Source: an uncultured Prevotellaceae bacterium (GTDB lineage: Bacteria > Bacteroidota > Bacteroidia > Bacteroidales > Muribaculaceae). Taken from it: a stretch of DNA of 11,741 bases. Below are positions 1 through 6,159 of the stretch, in pieces (the first letter of the stretch is position 1; the number at the start of each line of letters is the position of its first letter). The stretch lies in contig CALAVD010000048.1 of the NCBI GenBank assembly GCA_937892085.1, forward strand, positions 1 through 11,741, written 5' to 3'. The notes under the pieces were generated by a model, which saw nothing but the letters and a program-made list of their open reading frames with translations, was not told the DNA's origin and searched no databases. The translations under genes were made by a program, and so were the position numbers.

Positions 1-2
1 CC

Positions 3-113
3 GGCAATCTGAAGGTTTCCCTGGAGGATTCCCTGATCGCGCACAAAAGCGAGCAGGAGCTGCATGACATTTTAGATACGATTTTCTGTAAACGCTGCGG
101 GCAGCGGATCAAG
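3..113 (+). other. Possible foreign coding fragment at window edge
   Basis: Plus-strand frame 3 is open from the window edge. Before it runs into antisense infB sequence it reads like real protein: a charged helical stretch (SLEDSLIAHKSEQEL) followed by CKRCGQRIKID, which contains a Cys-x-x-Cys pair as in zinc ribbons. The minus-strand frame that should carry IF-2 does not look like IF-2 over the same bases. The frame continues to a stop at 207-209, but that part is simply antisense to infB. I read bases 1 to about 113 as the tail of another gene joined to infB. I do not recognise the family, and 37 residues are too few to assign one. Chance openness cannot be excluded. Confidence 0.25.
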
Positions 114-422
114 ATTGATTTTTCCTATCACTTTTGGTTTCACGAGCTGTGTCTCGGTCTTGATTTCATCGGGTTGCCTGTCTGCTTCGGTCTCCTCGGC
201 AGGTTTTGACTTGTCTTTTTGACGGGCATTAGTCAGGTACTCCGACTTGAGCTTCTGCTCCATGTCGGGTTTGAATTCCTTGATGAGGATGTCGAGCACG
301 TCTTCATCAATCTTGGTGTTAGGGGTAACCTCGATGTCAATCTTCTTCTTTTCGAAGAAGTCTTGGACGGTCTGTAGCCCAACGTTCAAATCTTTGATAA
401 TCTTACTTAATTTTACACGCAT
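72..422 (-). CDS. infB: Translation initiation factor IF-2, N-terminal fragment with broken frame
   Basis: IF-2 is the GTPase that brings initiator tRNA to the 30S subunit and promotes subunit joining. Only its N-terminus is visible. Residues 1-55 (MRVKLSKIIKDLNVG..., then PNTKIDEDV and LIKEFKPD) match the helical IF-2 N-terminal domain of Bacteroidetes, and are followed by the usual charged, low-complexity linker (residues 55-95). The linker reaches VKPKVIGKINLD, a segment typical of Bacteroidetes IF-2, and then changes to a non-IF-2 tail and a stop at 72-74. A normal IF-2 would continue for many hundred residues to its G domain. None of the three minus frames over bases 1-100 looks like IF-2, so a single frameshift does not repair it; a junction near bases 100-117 is more likely. 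The gene lies 93 bases downstream of nusA in the classic rimP-nusA-infB order. Identity is fairly sure; the break may be an assembly artefact, because infB is essential. Confidence 0.75.
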   Translation of the reverse strand: MRVKLSKIIKDLNVGLQTVQDFFEKKKIDIEVTPNTKIDEDVLDILIKEFKPDMEQKLKSEYLTNARQKDKSKPAEETEADRQPDEIKTETQLVKPKVIGKINLDPLPAAFTENRI

Positions 423-473
423 AGATATTGGATAACGAGTTATAGAAGTTTTTTGTGTAATTTTTTCAGTTTT

Positions 474-514
474 TCTATACTATCTAGATTTTCTAAAAGA
501 TCTATATTATCTAG
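474..514. repeat. AT-rich spacer with 14-base direct repeat
   Basis: The nusA-infB spacer (423-515) is very AT-rich. It contains TCTATACTATCTAG at 474-487 and TCTATATTATCTAG at 501-514, a direct repeat with one mismatch. An imperfect dyad (AGATTTTC...AAAAGATCT) lies between the copies. It could form a weak hairpin in the operon mRNA, but there is no run of T after it and it is not convincing as a terminator. Confidence 0.3.
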
Positions 515-515
515 C

Positions 516-1778
516 CTAGTCCTCAAACTCAGCTCTCAGAATCTCAAGCACCTCATCAACGGTGTCTTCCTCAAGGTCGGCTTTGTCGATAAGATCCTGG
601 CGGGGAGTGTTGAGCACGGCTTTGGCAGTAGCACAGCCTATTGCCTTCAGGGCGTCGATGACCCACTGGTCTATCTCATCATTGAAGCGGTCGAGATAAA
701 CGTCATCCTCATCGTTCTCAAGGTCGCGATAAACGTCGATTGTATAGCCCGAGAGCATCGAGGCAAGCTTGATGTTCAAGCCACCACGACCAATGGCGAG
801 CGATACTTCCTCGGGACGCAGGAACACCTCGGCATGCTTGGTCTCCTCGTCGATGCGGATGGTAGTAATCTTGGCAGGACTAAGAGCTCGCTGGATGAAG
901 AGCACGGGATCGGGGGTGTAGTTGATGACATCAATGTTCTCGTTGCGCAGCTCACGAACGATACCATGAATGCGCGACCCTTTAACACCCACGCAAGCGC
1001 CCACGGGATCGATGCGGTCGTCGTAGCTCTCCACGGCAATCTTGGCACGCTCGCCAGGCTTGCGGGCAACGGAGCGTATCACGATGAGACCATCGTGAAT
1101 CTCGGGCACCTCAAGCTCAAAGAGGCGGCGCAAGAACAAGTCGCTGGTGCGCGAAACAATAATCTTGGGGTTGTTGTTCTGGTTATCAACCTTGTAGATC
1201 ACGGCACGCACGGTGTCGCCCTTGTGGTAGATGTCGGTAGGAATCTGCTGGTCTTTTGGCAAGATGAGCTCGTTCTTCTCGTCGTCGAGCAAGAGCACCT
1301 CGCGCTTCCAGGTCTGATACACCTCACCACTCACCAGTTCGCCCTCCAAGTCTTTGAACTTGTTGTAGATAGCGTCCTTCTGCAAGTCAAGAATCTTGCT
1401 GGCAAGAGTCTGACGAAGGTTCAGGATGGCACGGCGACCAAACTTGGCAAAGTCGATCTTGCGGGTGTGCTCCTCGCCAATCTCACAATCGGGGTCGGGA
1501 CTCTCCTCGTCGTTGCGGGCATCAGTAAGGCCAATCTGCTGGTTGGGATTCTCAACCTCGCCATCGGGCACCACTTCGAGGTTCTGGTAAATCTCGCAGT
1601 CGCCCTTGTCGGGGTTCATAATCACGTCGAAATTCTCGTCACTACCAAACATCTTGGCAATCACGCTACGGAACGACTCCTCCAAGACACTAATCATAGT
1701 GTTCTTGTCGATGTTTTTCAACTCTTTAAACTCCGCAAACTGGTCGGCCATATCGACCGTTTCTACTTTCTTAGCCAT
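516..1778 (-). CDS. nusA: Transcription termination/antitermination factor NusA
   Basis: NusA binds RNA polymerase and nascent RNA and modulates pausing, termination and antitermination. The 420-residue product has the expected order: an N-terminal polymerase-binding domain (about 1-135), an S1 RNA-binding domain (about 145-215) and two KH domains (about 225-375). KH1 carries DPVGACVGVKGSRI (258-270) and KH2 carries AIGRGGLNIKLAS (328-340). A short acidic C-terminal part (376-420) contains one helix-hairpin-helix-like segment (GCATAKAVLNT). It lacks the longer duplicated acidic repeats of the E. coli protein, as is usual in Bacteroidetes. An acidic loop (about 85-105) is inserted in the N-terminal domain. 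The start at 1778 (MAKKVETVDM) agrees with relatives; the next Met at residue 10 is less likely. It is 5 bases downstream of rimP and clearly co-transcribed. All key motifs are intact. Confidence 0.96.
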   Translation of the reverse strand: MAKKVETVDMADQFAEFKELKNIDKNTMISVLEESFRSVIAKMFGSDENFDVIMNPDKGDCEIYQNLEVVPDGEVENPNQQIGLTDARNDEESPDPDCEIGEEHTRKIDFAKFGRRAILNLRQTLASKILDLQKDAIYNKFKDLEGELVSGEVYQTWKREVLLLDDEKNELILPKDQQIPTDIYHKGDTVRAVIYKVDNQNNNPKIIVSRTSDLFLRRLFELEVPEIHDGLIVIRSVARKPGERAKIAVESYDDRIDPVGACVGVKGSRIHGIVRELRNENIDVINYTPDPVLFIQRALSPAKITTIRIDEETKHAEVFLRPEEVSLAIGRGGLNIKLASMLSGYTIDVYRDLENDEDDVYLDRFNDEIDQWVIDALKAIGCATAKAVLNTPRQDLIDKADLEEDTVDEVLEILRAEFED

Positions 1779-1783
1779 AATTC

Positions 1784-2248
1784 TTAAAACTGTAATATAT
1801 TTTTAGTGTATTTTATTTCGTCATATTTAAAGGTGTGAGGCACGTCAACCATCTCAGGGCGCTTCTTGCCCTCAACTTTGGTCTTGGTGGATACGACAAT
1901 GGTGAACGACTCGTCGGTAACCTCGGCGAGCGTGCCTTTCAGCTTCTTGCCTTCGGCAGTGAGCACTTCCACTTCGCCACCCAAGTTCTTATGGTACTGC
2001 TTCAGCACCTTGAAGGGCTCGGTGAGGCTGTAGGAACCCACGGTGAGCTCATAGTCCTCCACGTCTTGGTCAAAGGCTGCGTGCACAGCGTCGTTAACTG
2101 CTATGCAGTCGTCGATGGTGATGCTCTCCATGCTGTCGAGCTGCACGTCAATAACATTGTCACCGCTCACGGTAATATCCACAAGAAACATCTTGCTTTC
2201 CTCAAGTGCCTTATTCACAACCGATGTGAGTTCTTTCTTGTCAATCAT
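1784..2248 (-). CDS. rimP: Ribosome maturation factor RimP
   Basis: RimP assists maturation of the 30S ribosomal subunit in the cytoplasm. The 154-residue product has the two-part RimP architecture: an alpha/beta N-terminal domain (about 1-75) and an Sm-like C-terminal beta domain (about 80-154). The family signature at the domain boundary reads DYELTVGSYSLTEPFKV, the Bacteroidetes version of the YxLEVSSPGLxRPL motif. It is followed by YHKNLGGEVEVLTAEGKKLKGTL, typical of the C-terminal domain. It is the first gene of the leftward rimP-nusA-infB operon, preceded by a strong Bacteroidetes promoter at 2347-2377 and a leader of about 90 bases. Length and motifs are normal. Confidence 0.93.
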   Translation of the reverse strand: MIDKKELTSVVNKALEESKMFLVDITVSGDNVIDVQLDSMESITIDDCIAVNDAVHAAFDQDVEDYELTVGSYSLTEPFKVLKQYHKNLGGEVEVLTAEGKKLKGTLAEVTDESFTIVVSTKTKVEGKKRPEMVDVPHTFKYDEIKYTKNILQF

Positions 2249-2269
2249 TCGTTAATTACCATTTTTACA

Positions 2270-2291
2270 GGGAAAACCTTCAACGTTTCCC
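2270..2291 (-). other. Possible stem-loop in the rimP leader
   Basis: The plus strand reads GGGAAA at 2270-2275 and TTTCCC at 2286-2291, a perfect 6-base inverted repeat around a 10-base loop. It lies about 22-43 bases upstream of the rimP start in the predicted leader. A weaker pairing (GAGGA 2308-2312 with TCCTC 2328-2332) lies further upstream. These could matter for translation or mRNA stability, but both are short and might be chance. Confidence 0.3.
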
Positions 2292-2346
2292 AATTTATAA
2301 CAAAATAGAGGAAGCTTCAGAGCCCCCTCCTCACGGAATTGCGGTG

Positions 2347-2377
2347 CAAAGTTAGTAAAAATCAGCAACAATAGCAA
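2347..2377 (-). promoter_or_regulatory. Bacteroidetes-type promoter for rimP-nusA-infB
   Basis: Read on the minus strand, TAACTTTG (2354 down to 2347) matches the Bacteroidetes -7 consensus TAnnTTTG exactly and is followed by CA. A TTG at 2377-2375 sits 20 bases upstream, the expected spacing for the -33 element. Transcription should begin near 2340, giving a leader of about 90 bases before rimP. The decamer TAACTTTGCA is also present at the promoter of the tubulin cassette (6080-6089). Confidence 0.75.
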
Positions 2378-2479
2378 CTCTCACTCACAATCACACCGCA
2401 CAAACAACCGCAATCTGTTGAAAATTTAAATTTATTTAATAAATATTAATACTTGACAATATATCTCTGGAGAGGAAAA

Positions 2480-4189
2480 TCAGTCCCCAAGCAGCTCTTC
2501 GTAGATGTTGGTGATGTCGCTGGCGGTGATTTCGCCGTCGAAGTTAGTGTCGAGGTGCTCGTTATATTGCTCTTGCTGGTCAAAGAGCAGGTAATCATAG
2601 AGCCTGGTGATGTCGGCCGCGGTAATGAAGCCATCAAAATTCACGTCGCAGATGTGATGGTGCATCCACACGTCGAGCAGTGGCATGCGCTGGGTGAACC
2701 ACTCTATTATATACTGCTTCTCGTCGACGAAGTTGAGAGGGTGACCAAAGAGGTCGCTATCGCCGTTCCAGCGCTGCTCCTCGCGCGTGGCGGCGCCACA
2801 GTCTATGAGGCGGTCGATGGCGGTGGCATAGCGGTTCACCAAACTCTCGGTGCTGAGCCATGTGGTGCGCAGCTCGTCGTAGCGGTCGAGAAACGCCTGG
2901 CGATACTTGCACTTGTTGTGAAACAGCATCTTAAAGAGCCAGTTATAGGGGATTTTGAAGTAGTTATAGGCGGTGAGCGGTGGACGCCAGTCCACAGGCG
3001 ACCACGTCTGCCCCACTGTGGCGTCAAGGTCCCACACGGCAATCGACAATCGTTTATTCACGGCGCGGTCGTAGCACAGCCAGTAGATATTGCGAGCCGA
3101 GTTGTCGTTGGCGTTAAGGGTAAGATAGAATATCGTGTAGTCGATCACTACTGGCACATCAAAGTAACTATCAACCAAAATGTTATAAACATTAATATTC
3201 TCACTTCTCTCCATAGCATGAATGGCGTCATAGAGTACCTTGTAGCTTGTGGGGAACACCTCGTCGAAGTCGGGATACTTCACGGCAAAGCTGCAATAGT
3301 CGGGGAGGGAATCGTTGAACGGCACAGCAAGGCGAAACCCAGTCTGAGAGTTGAACTGGTCGGTCTTCCACAAACCTCCGTGAAACACATTGTTGATGGT
3401 GTCGTGCTTGACCAACTGGAGCTGCTTGCGATCCATAGCCTCGGTGAGAGAATAGATGCCGCGATACTCGTTGCCTAAAAACACTTCCACCACCTCGCCA
3501 CGCACGCCGGTAAGCACGTCGGGAGCCTGCTCGTAGTAGTGTGGAGGACGTGCCATGTCGAGCCACAACTCCGTTGCCACTCGGTTGCGCACCCGAGCCA
3601 TGTCGGGCTGCCCGGCATCGAGAATCCAGTGGTTGTCGCGTCGCAGCCCAAGCAACTTGCGGTTCTGCTTCTCACCGTTCTCATCAACAAATTTAATGCT
3701 ATAGTTGCGCTTGTGCTTATCGGGGGCATTGGTGGTGTAGCCACGCCATTTGATGCGGGCGGTCATCGCCTCGCTGGCACTCATTCCTGGCTCGGCAATA
3801 ACCACAGTGCCAGCAGCATAGTCGTAGCCGAACTCCCCCTCCATCTCCACTATAGGCAGGTAGGTAAATTGCAAGGTGTAATACTTGCCGTCGGCACACT
3901 GCACGGTCCATGACCTGCTGCCCGCAATATCGGCAAACGTGAATGTCGCGGCAGCGCCGAGTGGCACGCCATCTATGCTCACCACCTGGCAGCCGTCAGC
4001 ACCCTGAACAGCAGCAGTTTTGCTACTACCAAACCACTGTTGTGGCACCGAGACCAACATCGTGCTTGCTGCACTGTCGCAAAATGCCGGACAGCCATCT
4101 ATCGTCAGTCTTACCGAAGCATTAGCGCTGAAGCCAGCCATGAGCCATAAGGCCGTAATCACCATGAATTTATTTACTATATATTTCAT
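2480..4189 (-). CDS. Secreted CotH-kinase-like protein with C-terminal dockerin-like module (copy 1)
   Basis: The 569-residue product starts with a signal peptide (1-24, cleavage near SANA) and no lipobox, so export to the periplasm or beyond is likely. A beta-rich N-terminal region (25-112) precedes a CotH-like domain (about 115-505). CotH proteins are atypical protein kinases; the B. subtilis member phosphorylates spore coat proteins. Visible kinase-type elements are KHKRNYSIKF (158-167), the catalytic-loop-like D362...N367 in NANDNSARNIYW, and the metal-binding W386-D-L-D389. The C-terminus (514-569) holds two calcium-binding dockerin-like repeats, DVNFDGFITAADI and DTNFDGEITASDI, each followed by a Tyr-Leu type helix. 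The protein is a paralogue of the gene immediately upstream (11 bases away) and probably shares its transcript. Substrate is unknown; an extracellular or envelope kinase, or a carbohydrate-linked role, is inference. Confidence 0.85.
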   Translation of the reverse strand: MKYIVNKFMVITALWLMAGFSANASVRLTIDGCPAFCDSAASTMLVSVPQQWFGSSKTAAVQGADGCQVVSIDGVPLGAAATFTFADIAGSRSWTVQCADGKYYTLQFTYLPIVEMEGEFGYDYAAGTVVIAEPGMSASEAMTARIKWRGYTTNAPDKHKRNYSIKFVDENGEKQNRKLLGLRRDNHWILDAGQPDMARVRNRVATELWLDMARPPHYYEQAPDVLTGVRGEVVEVFLGNEYRGIYSLTEAMDRKQLQLVKHDTINNVFHGGLWKTDQFNSQTGFRLAVPFNDSLPDYCSFAVKYPDFDEVFPTSYKVLYDAIHAMERSENINVYNILVDSYFDVPVVIDYTIFYLTLNANDNSARNIYWLCYDRAVNKRLSIAVWDLDATVGQTWSPVDWRPPLTAYNYFKIPYNWLFKMLFHNKCKYRQAFLDRYDELRTTWLSTESLVNRYATAIDRLIDCGAATREEQRWNGDSDLFGHPLNFVDEKQYIIEWFTQRMPLLDVWMHHHICDVNFDGFITAADITRLYDYLLFDQQEQYNEHLDTNFDGEITASDITNIYEELLGD

Positions 4190-4200
4190 GTCATTTTTTA

Positions 4201-5937
4201 TTAAAAGCCAAGCATATATTCATATATCCTGCTGAGGTCGGTCGAGGTGATATTGCCATCACCATTCACGTCAAAATCGCTGTCGTAGGTGACTCCATAG
4301 AGCAGGTATTGTTCTATCATTATTATGTCGTAGGCGGTGACTGCACCGTCACCACTGACGTCGCAGGGGTGGCGCATCAGGGTGCGGTCGAGATGGGCAA
4401 GGCGCTTCTTCATCCAGTCAATTATGTAGTCCCTCTCGCCCTCTATGTTGAGAGGCAAACCGTTGATGTCGGTGTCGCCACTCCACCTCGACTCTTCACG
4501 AGCCACGGCACCACTCTCCACTAATGGTGCAACGAGGGAGTTGAGCCTGCTGATGAGGCTTTCCTCGCTCAACCACGACTGGCGCAACTGCCAGTAGCGT
4601 TCTATCATATCGTCATGATAGATGCACTCTGGGTTTTTAAACATATCAAACTCCTTACTCGAGAACTTGAGGTCATGGTCGGGTTCCGCTCTGCCGCCTC
4701 TGAAGTCGGGAGAATCACGGTTGGTGCCCAATGTCCAGTCGAGGTCCCACGCCGCCAGCGTGAGACGCTTGTCAACATCTCTATCATATATTGCCCAGTA
4801 GATGTTATTCACACTGTTATCGACGGCAATCAAGAACTGGATGAAAATGGCATAGTCGATGAGTACTGGCATGTCGAAGTATTCATGAGCGTGGGCGTTA
4901 TAGTCATAGACGTCGCTGTTGGTGACATATCTAACAGCTCTATACAAGTCCTCGTGATGCGTGGGGTGAACTTCCTCAAATGCGGGGTACTCCACCACAA
5001 AAGTGGAATAATTGGGACTATTGTTGTTGTAGGTCACATATTGCTTAAACTCAGCCTCTTTGCTCCACGACGCAGCGTTCCATATCATGCCGTGAAAATG
5101 ATGGGTGTCCTCATCATATTTTCTCACTTGCAACTGCTTGCGGTCGATGCATTCAATGAGGGAATAGATGCCCATGTACTTGCCTCCAGCAAACACCTCC
5201 ACCATCTTGCCACGAGCGCCAAGCAGCACATCGGGGGCTTGATCGTAGTAGTAAGGCTCGCGCGCCATGTCGAGCCATAAGTCGGTGGCGAAGCGGTTGC
5301 GCACTCGCGAGAGATCGACTTGCGCGGCATCGAGTTTCCAATGGTTGTCGCGACGCAGCCCCAGCAAGCGGCGATTCTGCTTCTCGCCGTTCTCGTCCAC
5401 GAACTTGATGCTGTAGTTGCGCTTGTGGCGACCCTCCATGTTGGTATATCCCCCGCGCCACTTCACTTGCGCGAGCATCGCCTCATCGGTAGTACCGTCA
5501 GGGTCCATGACCGTCACGTGGGTGTCAACGTAGTCATAACCCATGTCTCCGTCAATGCTCACTATAGGCAAGAAGGTGAACATGAGCCTCTTAACCACTT
5601 GATTACCATTTTCTATAGCCCTAACGAGATACACCTTGTCGCCTCTCACCTCGCTGAACGTAATGGGGTTGTTGCCAAGCGACTGACCAGCGACGCTGAT
5701 GTTGCGCCAATGCGAAGCGGTATCTACCTGCACCACAGCGGTGAAATCGCTGCCAAAGACCGATTGCGGCACGCTGTAGAGAAGCGTGTTGTTCCCCTCG
5801 TCGGCAAAGGTCCTCAAGCCATTGATAATCACCTGTGCACCAGCACTAAGGGCACACCACCACAGCACGGCAACCATGAGTGCCATGCCACGGAACAGAT
5901 GCTCCCGAAGCGATATGTGACGAGAGTGCTTATCCAT
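4201..5937 (-). CDS. Secreted CotH-kinase-like protein with C-terminal dockerin-like module (copy 2)
   Basis: The 578-residue product has a long, positively charged n-region and a hydrophobic core, ending in a probable signal peptidase I site at ALSAGAQ (about residues 29-35). The Cys at 28 follows two Trp and is not a lipobox. The CotH-like domain (about 125-515) has the same layout as the neighbour: HKRNYSIKF (171-179), LLGLRRDNHW (191-200), a catalytic-loop-like D373...N378 in AVDNSVNNIYW, and W397-D-L-D400. The dockerin-like tail (525-578) has DVSGDGAVTAYDI and DVNGDGNITSTDL. It is the upstream member of a two-gene leftward unit and is divergent from the tubulin cassette. No perfect TAnnTTTG promoter was found for it in 5938-6138; the nearest match is at 6001-6008. 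Cohesin partners, if any, are not in the window. Domain calls are confident, biological role is not. Confidence 0.85.
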   Translation of the reverse strand: MDKHSRHISLREHLFRGMALMVAVLWWCALSAGAQVIINGLRTFADEGNNTLLYSVPQSVFGSDFTAVVQVDTASHWRNISVAGQSLGNNPITFSEVRGDKVYLVRAIENGNQVVKRLMFTFLPIVSIDGDMGYDYVDTHVTVMDPDGTTDEAMLAQVKWRGGYTNMEGRHKRNYSIKFVDENGEKQNRRLLGLRRDNHWKLDAAQVDLSRVRNRFATDLWLDMAREPYYYDQAPDVLLGARGKMVEVFAGGKYMGIYSLIECIDRKQLQVRKYDEDTHHFHGMIWNAASWSKEAEFKQYVTYNNNSPNYSTFVVEYPAFEEVHPTHHEDLYRAVRYVTNSDVYDYNAHAHEYFDMPVLIDYAIFIQFLIAVDNSVNNIYWAIYDRDVDKRLTLAAWDLDWTLGTNRDSPDFRGGRAEPDHDLKFSSKEFDMFKNPECIYHDDMIERYWQLRQSWLSEESLISRLNSLVAPLVESGAVAREESRWSGDTDINGLPLNIEGERDYIIDWMKKRLAHLDRTLMRHPCDVSGDGAVTAYDIIMIEQYLLYGVTYDSDFDVNGDGNITSTDLSRIYEYMLGF

Positions 5938-6034
5938 AAAGCCTAATTATCCTAACATAAAAACGTTTTACTTTCATATCTATTGCACAAAATCCCTTGC
6001 CAAACGTCAATTTTTGACACATAGAAATAAATTT

Positions 6035-6057
6035 TTACTAAAATATCACTTTAGTAA
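6035..6057. promoter_or_regulatory. Candidate operator: 8-base perfect dyad
   Basis: TTACTAAA (6035-6042) and TTTAGTAA (6050-6057) are exact reverse complements separated by 7 bases, giving a 23-base dyad in the divergent control region. Its right arm abuts the -33 position of the predicted promoter at 6080-6087, a good place for a dimeric repressor or activator. A shorter dyad, GTCAA-TTT-TTGAC, lies at 6006-6018. No regulator gene is present in the window, so the link is inferred. Confidence 0.45.
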
Positions 6058-6087
6058 TGTGTAAATGAATATTATTTTATAACTTTG
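6057..6087 (+). promoter_or_regulatory. Bacteroidetes-type promoter for the vWA/tubulin cassette
   Basis: TAACTTTG at 6080-6087 matches the Bacteroidetes -7 consensus TAnnTTTG exactly, and the following CA makes it identical over ten bases to the rimP promoter. The -33 position, 20 bases upstream, reads ATG (6057-6059) instead of TTG, so the promoter may be weaker or need an activator. Transcription should start near 6092-6095. Confidence 0.65.
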
Positions 6088-6092
6088 CAGGT

Positions 6093-6129
6093 TATAAGGT
6101 GAAGTAGCGCAACATCGCTGTGCCTTATA
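6093..6129 (+). other. Predicted 5'-terminal mRNA hairpin of the cassette
   Basis: TATAAGG (6093-6099) pairs perfectly with CCTTATA (6123-6129). Two G-U pairs continue the stem inward (6100 with 6122, 6101 with 6121), and after a small internal bulge AGCG (6106-6109) pairs with CGCT (6116-6119) around a six-base loop. It begins almost exactly at the predicted transcription start, so the mRNA would carry a hairpin at its 5' end, 30 bases before the preferred start codon. It may stabilise the mRNA or control translation; that role is inference. Confidence 0.45.
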
Positions 6130-6159
6130 TTAAAAACTATGTTTTTAAATGTATTGACA

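Noticed and set aside
453..1787. 444-codon open frame on the plus strand opposite nusA
   Set aside because: It lies antisense to an intact, clearly recognisable nusA, and its translation is the repetitive Leu/Val/His-rich kind that comes from reading a conserved gene backwards.
2430..2444. Perfect AT-only palindrome (7+7 around one base) downstream of the first CotH gene
   Set aside because: Made only of A and T, with no room for a loop and no following T run specific to the transcript, so it is not a credible terminator.
4200..4260. C-termini of the CotH proteins as type IX secretion sorting signals
   Set aside because: Both proteins end directly after the second dockerin-like repeat (YMLGF, YEELLGD) with no extra beta-sandwich sorting domain.
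6001..6008. CAAACGTC as a minus-strand -7 box for the CotH pair
   Set aside because: It has only five of six defined consensus bases and no TTG at the expected -33 distance, so I did not list it as a promoter.
6139..6159. Upstream ATG giving seven more residues on the vWA lipoprotein
   Set aside because: The lipoprotein signal is complete and typical from 6160, and the upstream ATG would place its ribosome-binding region inside the predicted hairpin stem. Not fully excluded.
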